The notes under the pieces were generated by a model. That model did no database searches. It had not been told where the DNA came from and saw only the letters and a program-made list of their open reading frames with translations. Below, piece after piece: positions 28,210 to 37,482 of a stretch of DNA of 64,000 bases (the stretch's first letter is position 1; each line of letters begins with the position of its first letter). Made by a program: the position numbers and the translations under genes. The stretch comes from CAYSDH01 sp964429805 (GTDB lineage Bacteria; Bacteroidota; Bacteroidia; Flavobacteriales_D; JABDKJ01), in assembly GCA_964429805.1 (NCBI GenBank), contig CAYSDH010000003.1:44479-108478 (forward strand), given 5' to 3'.

Positions 28210-30501
28210 ATGAAAAAATGTATACGATTAGGTTTCGTAATGCTAATGACTGTGGCTCTAGGGCAAGCAGTTAACGCACAAACGAGATATTTAGAAGAAG
28301 TGTTTACCGATGCCGAAGTAGAGGTCGTTAGCGGTATTGTTTTTGGCACGAACATCGACTTTTTAACTTCAGACCTCAGTCAGTCCACGCAACTCGGTAC
28401 CGACATTGGTACGCTAAGTGCTCTTGCTGATGCAGGTAGTGCTTATCCGACTGAGTATTATGATCCGGGAGACGCGTCAACACAGTTGAAAGTAACCGAC
28501 ATAGCTATGGATGTATATCACCCTAACAATACGGTTGATACTGAAACTGAGCGTCCGGTAATGATATACCTGCACACGGGTAACTTCCTTCCGCCACCAC
28601 TTAACGGTAGCATGATGGGACAGCGTAATGACAGCCTTGCTGTGGACCTTTGTCGTTCATGGGCACGAAGAGGATTTGTTGCTATCTCGATAGACTACAG
28701 ACTTGGTTGGAATCCGATTGCACCAGACGTGCAGACAAGAAGAGGAACTCTTCTTAATGCCGTATACAGAGCACTTCAAGATACGAAGACTGCCGTGCGC
28801 TTCATTCGTGAAGATGCTGCTGGAGCAAACACATACGGAATTGACGAATCAAAAATCACTCTTTTTGGAGAAGGTTCAGGAGGATATATGTCTCAGGCAT
28901 ATGTGACACTTGACAAGCCAGGGACTGAGCTTTTCTTAGAGAAGTTTAGACCAAATCCATTTGACCCAAATGTGTCTTACATAGACACTATGGTTGTTGG
29001 ACCTCCATCAGGAATTGGTTTCCCTAATTCACTTAACTTGTACAGAGACAATGGCCAGACGGCTGAAGTACACATGTCTATCAACGCAGGTGGTGCACTC
29101 GCTGATGAGTCTTGGCTAGAAGCTGGAGATGCGCCAATGATTGCATTTCACGCACTGCGTGATGACTTCGCTCCATTTACAGCAGGAACGGTAATCGTAC
29201 CTACTACGCAGGAGGAAGTTGTTGACGTACATGGTTCAAACTTCTTTATCCAGAAGGCCAATGACCTTGGTAACAACGATGCGTTTATTGACATACCAGA
29301 TGGCGACCCATATACTGACAGAGCGCGCTCTTTGTATAACGCTACTTATGATGCAAGTAACGGAACAATGGAAACAGTTAATGCCTCTCCAGAGGGTCTG
29401 TTTACTGTCATTCAACCATTGATGTCATTTTTGACAAACACTTCTGCTCCTTGGCAGTGGTGGGATCCAGATGCACCGTTGTCTAATGTAGACCTTGGTG
29501 GTGGTGTGACTACTCACATGGCTCAGCTGCAGTCTAACCCAAACATGTCTCAGGCATTCAGTGAGGCATTTCAGGATACAATCAACGGATTTATGATCCC
29601 ACGATTGATGTGTGTGTATGACCTTCCAGGTAGTCCATGTGAGGTTGTAGATCCCCCTCCTTTTTGGGAAGGCTGCATAGTTCCTGATGCTGTGATTTGT
29701 GATAATTTTGATGGTTATGCAACAGGAAGTGGTATTCATGACAATGCAGACCATTGGGGACCTTGGCCACCTGCAGCTACCCCTTCATTAGTTTCGGATG
29801 AGCAAGAATTCTCATCTCCTAACTCCTTGAAGATTGGACCAGGAGGAGTTGAAGACAACTTGCTTCTGTTAGGAGACCAGACAGAAGGCACGTGGTCAGT
29901 AAGAATGATGATGTACGTACCCTCTGGAGCAAATGGATATTATAACATGCAGAATACTGAAGCGACTGGAGTTTGGAACTTCGACCTTTTCTTGAATCAA
30001 GGAGGAATGGGAGACTACCAAGAAAATCAGGTCTCAATATCTACGTTCACTTTTCCAGAAGATACATGGTTCAAAATGGAGCACATTATCGACTTAGATA
30101 ACTCATTGATTACAGTTGAGTTAAACGGAGACGTTATACATACTGGTGCATATTTAGGGGATATGGTTGGAGCAATTAACTTTTTCTCAATTGATGCTAC
30201 CAACACCTTTTATATTGATGACTTGATTGTAGATGACGAACTAATTAGTTCTGTTTACGAGTATGAAAACATAGCATTCAGAATCTATCCAAACCCAACT
30301 GAGGGGCTGATGACAATTACATCAGACAAGGAGATTGAATCTGCAGTGGTCAGAAACGTTCTTGGTGAGGCAGTAATAAGTCCTCCTGTAGGAATAAACA
30401 CTGGTCTGACTATGGACATGAGCAGTCTGAAAGCTGGAATCTACTTTGTTACTCTACAAGTAGAAGGAAAGTTATACACTGAGCGAGTAGTGAAGCAGTA
30501 G
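28210..30501 (+). CDS. T9SS-exported alpha/beta-hydrolase-fold protein, probably catalytically inactive
   Basis: A 763-residue secreted protein with a signal peptide (LMTVALGQAVNAQ). The hydrolase fold covers about 30-440, a concanavalin-A-like (LamG-type) domain about 545-690 (DNFDGYATGSG, then YIDDLIVDDE), and a T9SS sorting domain the last 75 (FRIYPNPTEGLMTI). Compared with the paralogue at 9317, the oxyanion HGG is HTG, the nucleophile elbow GVSAGG is GEGSGG (Gly222 at the Ser position) and the catalytic His aligns with Tyr368. So the enzyme may have become a binding protein. It is in an operon with the TonB-dependent receptor. An AGGAGG lies 30 bases upstream, too far to act as a normal ribosome site. 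Confidence 0.85.
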   Translation: MKKCIRLGFVMLMTVALGQAVNAQTRYLEEVFTDAEVEVVSGIVFGTNIDFLTSDLSQSTQLGTDIGTLSALADAGSAYPTEYYDPGDASTQLKVTDIAMDVYHPNNTVDTETERPVMIYLHTGNFLPPPLNGSMMGQRNDSLAVDLCRSWARRGFVAISIDYRLGWNPIAPDVQTRRGTLLNAVYRALQDTKTAVRFIREDAAGANTYGIDESKITLFGEGSGGYMSQAYVTLDKPGTELFLEKFRPNPFDPNVSYIDTMVVGPPSGIGFPNSLNLYRDNGQTAEVHMSINAGGALADESWLEAGDAPMIAFHALRDDFAPFTAGTVIVPTTQEEVVDVHGSNFFIQKANDLGNNDAFIDIPDGDPYTDRARSLYNATYDASNGTMETVNASPEGLFTVIQPLMSFLTNTSAPWQWWDPDAPLSNVDLGGGVTTHMAQLQSNPNMSQAFSEAFQDTINGFMIPRLMCVYDLPGSPCEVVDPPPFWEGCIVPDAVICDNFDGYATGSGIHDNADHWGPWPPAATPSLVSDEQEFSSPNSLKIGPGGVEDNLLLLGDQTEGTWSVRMMMYVPSGANGYYNMQNTEATGVWNFDLFLNQGGMGDYQENQVSISTFTFPEDTWFKMEHIIDLDNSLITVELNGDVIHTGAYLGDMVGAINFFSIDATNTFYIDDLIVDDELISSVYEYENIAFRIYPNPTEGLMTITSDKEIESAVVRNVLGEAVISPPVGINTGLTMDMSSLKAGIYFVTLQVEGKLYTERVVKQ

Positions 30502-30524
30502 TCTTCTTCACTTGATTGAAATTG

Positions 30525-30558
30525 AGCCCTTTCTGAGAAATCAGAAAGGGCTTTTTTT
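30525..30558 (+). terminator. Strong intrinsic terminator of the receptor operon
   Basis: AGCCCTTTCTGA (30525-30536), loop GAAA and TCAGAAAGGGCT (30541-30552) form a perfect 12-pair stem followed by seven T. It also overlaps the stop of the convergent phosphoesterase gene. Confidence 0.95.
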
Positions 30559-31060
30559 ATCCTCGAGCGCGAGGGCCTAACTCAACAACTTCAAGGTCTT
30601 TAATCTTGCCCTGATCGAGACTAAACCTCAATATGGTTTTCACTTTATGAAATCCATGTACTCCTGCCGCACCCGGATTCATATATAGAGTTTGCAGTCG
30701 TTTATCAAGCTGCACTTTACATATGTGAGAGTGCCCACAGATAAATAAGTCTGGTTTGGTGCGCTTGATATCTTCTCTGATTCGATAGTCATACACATAA
30801 GGCTTACCGCCAATATGGGTCATCCAAACCCTGACTCCTTCCATGGTAAACTTTTGGTGCAAGGGAAACTCCGCTCTTACTTTATGACCATCTATATTGC
30901 CATAGACCGCGCGAACTGGCGCAATCTCTGAGAGCTGATCTGTAATCTCCAGCTCCCCGATGTCACCCGCATGCCATATCTCATCTACATCCTTGAAGTA
31001 CTTTTCTACTTTAGGGTCAAGATGATTATGTGTGTCTGATATCAGACCAATTCTTTTCAT
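30557..31060 (-). CDS. YfcE/MJ0936-type metallophosphoesterase
   Basis: A 167-residue cytoplasmic phosphodiesterase-like protein. All motifs of the calcineurin-like fold are present in order: GLISDTHNHLD (5-15), WHAGDIGE, YGNIDGHKVR, CGHSHICKVQ and NPGAAGVHG. These place two metal ions for hydrolysis of phosphoesters. Members act on various phosphodiesters, including cyclic nucleotides in vitro; the natural substrate is unknown. The gene is divergent from truA, whose ATG lies 70 bases away, and it converges on the receptor operon terminator. Confidence 0.9.
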   Translation of the reverse strand: MKRIGLISDTHNHLDPKVEKYFKDVDEIWHAGDIGELEITDQLSEIAPVRAVYGNIDGHKVRAEFPLHQKFTMEGVRVWMTHIGGKPYVYDYRIREDIKRTKPDLFICGHSHICKVQLDKRLQTLYMNPGAAGVHGFHKVKTILRFSLDQGKIKDLEVVELGPRARG

Positions 31061-31130
31061 ATCAATAATTGCGCGTGGCCGAAAATACGCTGGTTTGTCC
31101 TATTTCAGTAATTACCTTCGCCCCATAAAT

Positions 31131-31880
31131 ATGGCGCGCTACTTTTTACATATCTCATATATAGGCACTCGTTTTCATGGCTGGCAAAAACAGGAAAACG
31201 CACAGACCATTCAGCAATCCATAGAAGAGGCACTGAGCACTATTTTAAGGTCTGAGCGCATACCCATCACAGGTTGCGGAAGAACCGACACGGGTGTGCA
31301 CGCCTCTGAGTATTTTGCGCATTTTGATACAGACCAAGACCTCGAAGCCGATGACTATGTGTTTAAACTCAATTCCATTTTGCACGATGACATTGCCGTG
31401 CACCGCTTGTTTGGTGTAGATGACCAAGCACACACACGCTTTGATGCGCTGGCGCGTCAGTACACCTATCGTTTTCATTTGAAGAAAGACCCATTCTCAC
31501 AGCACTTCTCTGCCAAGCTGAGTCATGAGCTTGATATAGATGCGATGAATGAGGCATGCCACGTCTTACTCCAGACCAAAGATTTTACTTCGTTTGCCAA
31601 AATCAATAGCGACACAAAGACTAACCTCTGTGATGTGACTCGTGCGGAGTGGTCTCGCCAAGAAGACTCAATCATCTTTACTATTGAGGCCAATAGATTT
31701 CTGCGCAACATGGTGCGTGCAGTGGTCGGCACCATGATAGAGATTGGCAAAGGAAAGATGGACCTCCAGCAGTTTAAAGATGTGATTGCTGCCAAAGACC
31801 GTTCACGTGCAGGAACGTCTGCACCGGCTGTCGGCCTCAGTTTAAGTCGAGTCGAATATCCATACCTTCAACGCCAATGA
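31131..31880 (+). CDS. truA: tRNA pseudouridine synthase A
   Basis: A 249-residue enzyme that isomerises uridines 38-40 in the anticodon stem of tRNAs. The catalytic Asp lies in the conserved GCGRTDTGVHA near residue 50. The substrate motifs FLRNMVRAVVGT and APAVGLSLSRVEYP close the protein. I chose ATG 31131 (MARYFLHISYIG), because an upstream start at 31032 would add 33 residues without family resemblance and would run into the phosphoesterase gene. Its stop overlaps the ABC exporter start by four bases. Confidence 0.94.
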   Translation: MARYFLHISYIGTRFHGWQKQENAQTIQQSIEEALSTILRSERIPITGCGRTDTGVHASEYFAHFDTDQDLEADDYVFKLNSILHDDIAVHRLFGVDDQAHTRFDALARQYTYRFHLKKDPFSQHFSAKLSHELDIDAMNEACHVLLQTKDFTSFAKINSDTKTNLCDVTRAEWSRQEDSIIFTIEANRFLRNMVRAVVGTMIEIGKGKMDLQQFKDVIAAKDRSRAGTSAPAVGLSLSRVEYPYLQRQ

Positions 31881-33631
31881 GCACAGTTACTGGAAAAGCG
31901 TTTGATGTCGGTCTGTTTAAACGGACAATGTCTTATGTGGCACCCTATAACACGGTGTTCTCTTTCACCATTGCCCTGACCTTGCTACTCTCGGTGTTGG
32001 GTCCATTGAGACCGTACCTTATCTACAAAATGGTCAACGAATCTATAGGAGATTCAGATGCAGAAGGCCTTCTTCGTTGGGCGCTCATCATATTAGGCAT
32101 TCTTGTTTTGGAAGGAGTGGTGCAATTCTCGCTGACGTACTTAGCCAACTGGCTGGGACAAAATGTAATCAGAGACCTCCGCACAAATCTGTACAGACAC
32201 ATTTCTCAATTTAAACTGAGGTACTTTGATCAGACACCTATAGGCACCATTGTGACCCGAGCCGTCTCTGACATTGAGACCATTGCTGAAGTATTTGCTT
32301 CAGGAATTTTGGTCATAATCGGAGATATATTTCGCTTGGTGCTCATCATAGGATTCATGTTTTATTTGAACTGGAAGTTTGCGCTGATTGTACTTATTCC
32401 TGTTCCTATTCTCATTTTCGCCACGCGTATTTTTAAGAACGCGATTAAGAAAGCATTTCAAGATGTCCGCACCAATGTGAGCAAGCTCAACACGTTCGTA
32501 CAAGAGCACATCACGGGAATGAACATTGTTCAGATTTTTGGAAAGCAGAAACAGGAACAAACGAAGTTTAGAGAGATTAACAAAGCACATCGTGCGGCTC
32601 ACATCAAGTCTGTATGGGCTTACTCCATTTTCTTCCCTGTGGTAGAGCTATTGAGCGCGGCCTCTGTGGCCCTTCTCATCTATTCTTCACTTGGCCAGAT
32701 TGGCACACATGACAACCCCGGAGACCTGTTTGGACAAGTGTTTGCCTTTGTGCTCTACATATTTATGATGTATAGACCCATACGTCAATTGGCAGACCGA
32801 TTTAATGTACTGCAGATGGGAATGGTTGGGTCTGAGCGTGTGTTTAAAGTGCTGGATACAGAAGCGACTATAGAAAAGCAGGCAGAGTTAAAAGACTTTG
32901 ACCTCAAAGGAAACATTGAGTTTACGGATGTCAACTTCGCTTATGATGGAGTGGAATTGGTGCTAAAGAATTTAAGCTTCAAGGTCAATGAAGGTGAGAC
33001 AGTGGCGTTTGTTGGAGCCACTGGAGCCGGTAAAAGTTCGGTGATTAATCTGATGGGACGCTTTTACGAATTTCAAAAAGGAAGCATCAAAATTGAGGGC
33101 CGAGACATCAGAGACATTGAGTCAGAATTTCTGCGCACCAACATGGCCATTGTCTTACAGAATGTATTCTTGTTTTCAGGGTCTATCCTGAATAATATAA
33201 CGTTGCAAGACCCAAGCATATCGAAAGAAAAAGTAATCGAAGCGTCAAAGGCAGTGGGCGCGCATGACTTTATAATGAAGCTGCCTGGTGACTATGACTA
33301 TGATGTGGCCGAGCGCGGAGGGATGCTCTCTACTGGTCAGCGTCAGCTCATCTCGTTTATCAGAGCCTACGTGCATGAACCAAAAATATTGGTGCTTGAT
33401 GAGGCGACCAGTTCTATTGACACAGAGAGTGAAGAGATGATACAGCGGGCGCAAGAAAAGCTGACTCAGAATCGTACTTCGATTGTAATCGCTCACAGAC
33501 TGTCTACCATACAGCGCGCTGACCGCATCATTGTTTTGGAGAAGGGAGAGAAAATAGAAGAGGGAAATCACGAAGAGCTCATTGCTCAAAACGGGCACTA
33601 CAAAAAGCTCTACGACTTGCAGTTTAGCTGA
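31877..33631 (+). CDS. ABC exporter, fused permease and ATPase (MsbA-like)
   Basis: A 584-residue half-transporter of the type I exporter class. Six membrane helices lie in residues 20-320, followed by the nucleotide-binding domain: Walker A GATGAGKSS, Q-loop VLQNVFLFSG, signature LSTGQRQL and Walker B ILVLDEATSSID. It should work as a homodimer, or as a heterodimer with a partner not in the window. MsbA-like lipid or multidrug transport is likely, but the substrate is unproved. It is coupled to truA by a 4-base overlap and overlaps uvrA by 8 bases in convergent orientation. Confidence 0.9.
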   Translation: MSTVTGKAFDVGLFKRTMSYVAPYNTVFSFTIALTLLLSVLGPLRPYLIYKMVNESIGDSDAEGLLRWALIILGILVLEGVVQFSLTYLANWLGQNVIRDLRTNLYRHISQFKLRYFDQTPIGTIVTRAVSDIETIAEVFASGILVIIGDIFRLVLIIGFMFYLNWKFALIVLIPVPILIFATRIFKNAIKKAFQDVRTNVSKLNTFVQEHITGMNIVQIFGKQKQEQTKFREINKAHRAAHIKSVWAYSIFFPVVELLSAASVALLIYSSLGQIGTHDNPGDLFGQVFAFVLYIFMMYRPIRQLADRFNVLQMGMVGSERVFKVLDTEATIEKQAELKDFDLKGNIEFTDVNFAYDGVELVLKNLSFKVNEGETVAFVGATGAGKSSVINLMGRFYEFQKGSIKIEGRDIRDIESEFLRTNMAIVLQNVFLFSGSILNNITLQDPSISKEKVIEASKAVGAHDFIMKLPGDYDYDVAERGGMLSTGQRQLISFIRAYVHEPKILVLDEATSSIDTESEEMIQRAQEKLTQNRTSIVIAHRLSTIQRADRIIVLEKGEKIEEGNHEELIAQNGHYKKLYDLQFS

Positions 33632-36431
33632 TCGAAGACTCCAGTTTCATTTTCAATTTAAGGTACTTGGCAGTGAGTGATTTTTTATGACTCACCATAT
33701 CTTCTGGCGTACCCTCAAAGACTACTTTACCACCATGCTCTCCCCCACCTGGGCCAAGATCAATCACCCAGTCTGCTGACTTAATGATATCCATGTTATG
33801 CTCTATGGTGATGACTGAGTGGCCCATATCCACGAGTGCATTGAGCGCAATCAGTAGCTTTTGGACATCATGAAAGTGCAGTCCAGTGGTAGGCTCATCA
33901 AAAATAAATAGTGTCTTTTCGCTTGTGCTTCGCTTTCCTAAAAAGAAGGCAAGTTTGATACGCTGGGCCTCTCCTCCAGACAGTGTGCTTGACGACTGAC
34001 CTAACTTGACATAACCCAATCCTACCTCATCAAGAGGCAGTAGTTTTTCTCTAATTTTTTTGGCGCTGCCTTTCTCTTCACCCGAAAAGAAATCAATGGC
34101 TTGGGCTACCGTCATGTCAAGCACATCTGCAATGCTCTTGTCCTTATACTTTACCTCGAGTATCTCTTCTTTAAATCGCTTGCCATGGCAACTCTCGCAC
34201 TCCAAACTGATGTCGGCCATGAATTGCATACCGATTTTCACGCTGCCTTCTCCATCGCAAGAGTCGCATCGTCCTCCCTGCACGTTGAATGAGAAAAAGG
34301 CGGGTTTATATCCTCTGGCTACAGCTATTTGTTGGTCTGAGAACAGTGCTCTAATCTCATCATAGGCCTTGATGTATGTCACCGGATTAGAACGAGACGA
34401 ACGACCGATAGGATTCTGGTCAACCATCTCTACACTGGCCACAGTATCAAGTGCACCGTCTAGCGCATCATACTCACCCACGGTTGGCGTAACCACTCCG
34501 AGATGTCTAGACAAGGCTGGGAAAAGCACTCCCCTAATTAAAGATGTTTTACCCGAACCACTCACTCCAGTCACAGAAGCCAACACCCCTAGCGGAATGT
34601 TGATGTCTACTTTGTTTAGGTTATTCTCACTGACGCCTTTGAGCTCTATCCACGATTTGATTTTCCTTCTTTTTGGAGGAATAACAATGCTCTTGCGCAG
34701 ATTCATGTAATCAGAAGTGAGTCCATCTGGGCTCTTTTTCAAGTCAGACAAAGTGCCTGAGAAAATAAGCTCCCCTCCATTCATACCCGCCTCAGGACCC
34801 ATGTCTATGACATGATCAGCGGCAGAAATAATGTCTTCGTCATGCTCTACTACGATGACGCTATTACCCAAGTCTCGCAGTTTCATCAGTACTTCAATCA
34901 GTCGCTCTGTGTCATGCGTATGCAAACCGATGCTCGGCTCATCAAGTATGTACATAGAGCCTACCAAGCTAGAACCCAAAGAGGTGGCCAGGTTAATACG
35001 CTGCGACTCACCACCTGATAAGGTGTTAGACATGCGCGAAAGCGTCAGGTAGCCCAAGCCTACTTTAACCAAGTACTCCAGTCTTGATGTGATTTCAATC
35101 AAAATACGCTTAGCTACTTCTGCCTCGTGCTCATTAACTTTCAGCTTCTTAAAAAACTCATATGCACGCTCGACTGGCATGTTTACTATCTCCGAAATGG
35201 AGACTTCTCCAACCTTGACATACTCCGCGTCTTTTCGCAGTCGTGAGCCATTGCAGTCTGGACATTTGGTCTTGCCACGATAACGACTGAGCATCACTCG
35301 GTACTGAATTTTGTAGGCCTTTGACTCTACGTAGCTAAAGAAATCATTGATACCCTTTATCTGCTTTGAGCCATTCCAGAGCAGGTCATATTCTTTTTTA
35401 GTGAGGTCTTTAATGGGCCTGTGCACAGGAAAATTGGATTTTTCAGCGGCCATGACTAAGTCATTTTTCCACTTACTCATTTTCTCTCCTTTCCACGCGA
35501 CTACTGCATCATCAAAGACTGATTTTTTATGGTCTGGTATCACCAAGTCTGGGTCAATACCAATCACCGAACCAAAACCTTCACAGACTTTACATGCTCC
35601 GATAGGATTATTGAAGCTGAAGAAGTGTACGCTGGGTTTTTCAAAACTCATCCCGTCTGCCTCAAACAGGTTGCTAAATTCTTTAGTCTCTGTGCCACCT
35701 TCTTTCATGACCTCTATGCGCAGTCTGCCTTTTCCTTCAAAGAATGCAGTTTCGAATGAGTCACCCATTCGTCCGAGATTTTCTTCTGACTGATCGGCCG
35801 TAAATCGGTCAACTACCAACTCGAGCTCTTTGACTTCTTCAAGCGCCAAAGCCTCTGATATACGCATCACTTTGCCATCTACTCTGACCCGCGCAAAGCC
35901 CTGGTCTTCGAACAGTTTGATGGCCTGTTCCCACGAGCGCTCTTCACTTAGCTCTATGGGCGCAGAGATAATGAGGCGCATTTCGGCAGGGAGTGTGGCC
36001 GTGTAGTTGATGACATCGCTCACCTGGTCTCGCTTCACTTCTTGCCCCGATTCTGGAGAGATAGTGCGCCCAATTCGGGCAAAAAGTAGCTTCAAGTAGT
36101 CATAAATCTCAGTAGATGTACCCACTGTAGAGCGGCTATTGCGTGAGATTACTTTTTGCTCAATAGCAATGGCCGGAGCAATGCCTTCGATGGCATCTAC
36201 ATCAGGTTTGTCTAGTTTTCCGAGAAATTGACGAGCATAACTCGAGAGGCTTTCGACATACCTGCGTTGCCCTTCAGCATACAAGGTATCAAAGGCTAAC
36301 GAAGACTTGCCAGAGCCCGAAAGGCCCGTTATCACTGTCAACTTGTTACGCGGAATGCTGACCGTGACGTCCTTTAAATTGTGAACACGAGCGCCTTTTA
36401 TTACGATATCTCCCTTTTTCTTCTTCTTCAC
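33624..36431 (-). CDS. uvrA: Excinuclease ABC subunit A
   Basis: A 935-residue DNA-damage sensor of nucleotide excision repair, which loads UvrB at lesions. Two ABC ATPase modules are visible: Walker A GLSGSGKSSLAFDTLYAEGQ near the N-terminus and GVSGSGKTSL near residue 645. The signatures are TLSGGESQRI and TLSGGEAQRI. Zinc-finger cysteines appear in CKVCEGFG/CPDCNGSR and CDSCDGEG/CESCHGKR. The start is GTG with five consecutive lysines; no better ATG exists upstream. It is divergent from the ECF sigma gene. Confidence 0.97.
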   Translation of the reverse strand: MKKKKKGDIVIKGARVHNLKDVTVSIPRNKLTVITGLSGSGKSSLAFDTLYAEGQRRYVESLSSYARQFLGKLDKPDVDAIEGIAPAIAIEQKVISRNSRSTVGTSTEIYDYLKLLFARIGRTISPESGQEVKRDQVSDVINYTATLPAEMRLIISAPIELSEERSWEQAIKLFEDQGFARVRVDGKVMRISEALALEEVKELELVVDRFTADQSEENLGRMGDSFETAFFEGKGRLRIEVMKEGGTETKEFSNLFEADGMSFEKPSVHFFSFNNPIGACKVCEGFGSVIGIDPDLVIPDHKKSVFDDAVVAWKGEKMSKWKNDLVMAAEKSNFPVHRPIKDLTKKEYDLLWNGSKQIKGINDFFSYVESKAYKIQYRVMLSRYRGKTKCPDCNGSRLRKDAEYVKVGEVSISEIVNMPVERAYEFFKKLKVNEHEAEVAKRILIEITSRLEYLVKVGLGYLTLSRMSNTLSGGESQRINLATSLGSSLVGSMYILDEPSIGLHTHDTERLIEVLMKLRDLGNSVIVVEHDEDIISAADHVIDMGPEAGMNGGELIFSGTLSDLKKSPDGLTSDYMNLRKSIVIPPKRRKIKSWIELKGVSENNLNKVDINIPLGVLASVTGVSGSGKTSLIRGVLFPALSRHLGVVTPTVGEYDALDGALDTVASVEMVDQNPIGRSSRSNPVTYIKAYDEIRALFSDQQIAVARGYKPAFFSFNVQGGRCDSCDGEGSVKIGMQFMADISLECESCHGKRFKEEILEVKYKDKSIADVLDMTVAQAIDFFSGEEKGSAKKIREKLLPLDEVGLGYVKLGQSSSTLSGGEAQRIKLAFFLGKRSTSEKTLFIFDEPTTGLHFHDVQKLLIALNALVDMGHSVITIEHNMDIIKSADWVIDLGPGGGEHGGKVVFEGTPEDMVSHKKSLTAKYLKLKMKLESSIS

Positions 36432-36493
36432 TGTATTAAGGCACGGTAATTGTATCTATTTAACAAGATTTAACGAGCGAAATTACCATTAAT

Positions 36494-36525
36494 CTTGACC
36501 ATTGGTAGGGTATTTGGTATATTTG
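36494..36525 (+). promoter_or_regulatory. ECF sigma gene promoter, Bacteroidota type
   Basis: CTTG (36494-36497), a 20-base spacer and TATATTTG (36518-36525) match the TTTG-N19-21-TAnnTTTG consensus of the housekeeping sigma. The start site would be near 36531, which leaves a leader of about 180 bases before the sigma gene, with no open frame I trust in it. Confidence 0.72.
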
Positions 36526-36710
36526 CTTGTATCAAGTACGGTAAGCGAAAAATATTTTTCCTGACGTGTACAACATATTTAATAATGATACGTTAAATAC
36601 ACTAAGACCGACCTGAAATCAAAACTAGAACTCAAATTTTAAACGACTGATATAAGAATAGACATCTACTTTTTTAAGACTTATTTGTTTCATTTAAAGA
36701 GGGAGATGTT

Positions 36711-37298
36711 ATGCAATTATCGGCCTACTCGGATCAAGAATTGATCCAGCAGTATCTAGAGGGAAAGGAATCAGCATTTGAAGTGCTGCTCTTGAGACAC
36801 AGGAATAGAGTATTCACCCATGTTCTAATCAAAGTACGAGACCGTGATTTAGCGAATGATATCTTTCAAGATACGTTCATCAAAGTCGTGAACACCCTCA
36901 AAGCTGGGAAGTACAACGAAGAAGGTAAATTCTTACCATGGGTGATGCGTATCGCGCACAACCTAGTAATAGACCACTTTAGACGTTCGAAAAAAATGCC
37001 TTTTGTCAGAGAGACTGAAGAGTTTAGCCCCTTTTCCATCTTGGATAACAAAGAGACCAATGCGCAAGACGACATGATTGAGTCTCAGATACATCAAGAC
37101 ATCAGACATCTTGTTGAGATGTTGCCTGATGAGCAGAGAGAAGTTGTGATGATGAGACATTACAAGGGCATGAGCTTTAAAGACATTGCTGAGTGCAGCA
37201 ACGTGAGTATTAACACCGCTCTTGGTCGTATGCGCTACGCGCTCATCAATATGAGAAAGATGGCTGAGCAGCAAAACATAGTGCTCACTACCTCTTAA
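36711..37298 (+). CDS. RNA polymerase sigma factor, ECF/sigma-70 type
   Basis: A 195-residue alternative sigma factor. Region 2 covers about 20-95 (VLLLRHRNRVFTHVLIKVRD, NDIFQDTFIKVV, FLPWVMRIAHNLVIDHFRRSK) and region 4 about 125-180, with the helix-turn-helix MSFKDIAECSNVSINTALGRMRYAL. No anti-sigma gene with a membrane segment is next to it. It has a clear own promoter and a GGGAGATG stretch just before the ATG that could serve as ribosome site. A terminator follows, and then a small conserved-looking gene at 37483. The regulon is unknown. Confidence 0.93.
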   Translation: MQLSAYSDQELIQQYLEGKESAFEVLLLRHRNRVFTHVLIKVRDRDLANDIFQDTFIKVVNTLKAGKYNEEGKFLPWVMRIAHNLVIDHFRRSKKMPFVRETEEFSPFSILDNKETNAQDDMIESQIHQDIRHLVEMLPDEQREVVMMRHYKGMSFKDIAECSNVSINTALGRMRYALINMRKMAEQQNIVLTTS

Positions 37299-37389
37299 AA
37301 CACTGTCAATTCAACCCTTCGCATCGAAAACGATGGTGAAGGACTGAATGGACTAAACGATTGGTTGTTTAGTTTGGTTAGTAGATATT

Positions 37390-37435
37390 CCCCCTGCGGT
37401 AATTCATATTATAGCAGGGGGATTTCTCGTTTTAA
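37390..37435 (+). terminator. Intrinsic terminator after the sigma gene
   Basis: CCCCCTGC (37390-37397) pairs with GCAGGGGG (37414-37421) around a 16-base loop, followed by a broken T tract. Confidence 0.7.
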
Positions 37436-37482
37436 ACACCTGTTTTTCTGTCATTTACACAAGTGTAGCATTTGTATACAAT

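Noticed and set aside
31032..31130. Upstream start of truA
   Set aside because: Would add 33 residues foreign to TruA and overlap the divergent phosphoesterase start.
35347..35793. 148-residue plus-strand open frame in uvrA
   Set aside because: Antisense to the UvrA insertion domain; amino-acid composition is typical of a shadow frame.
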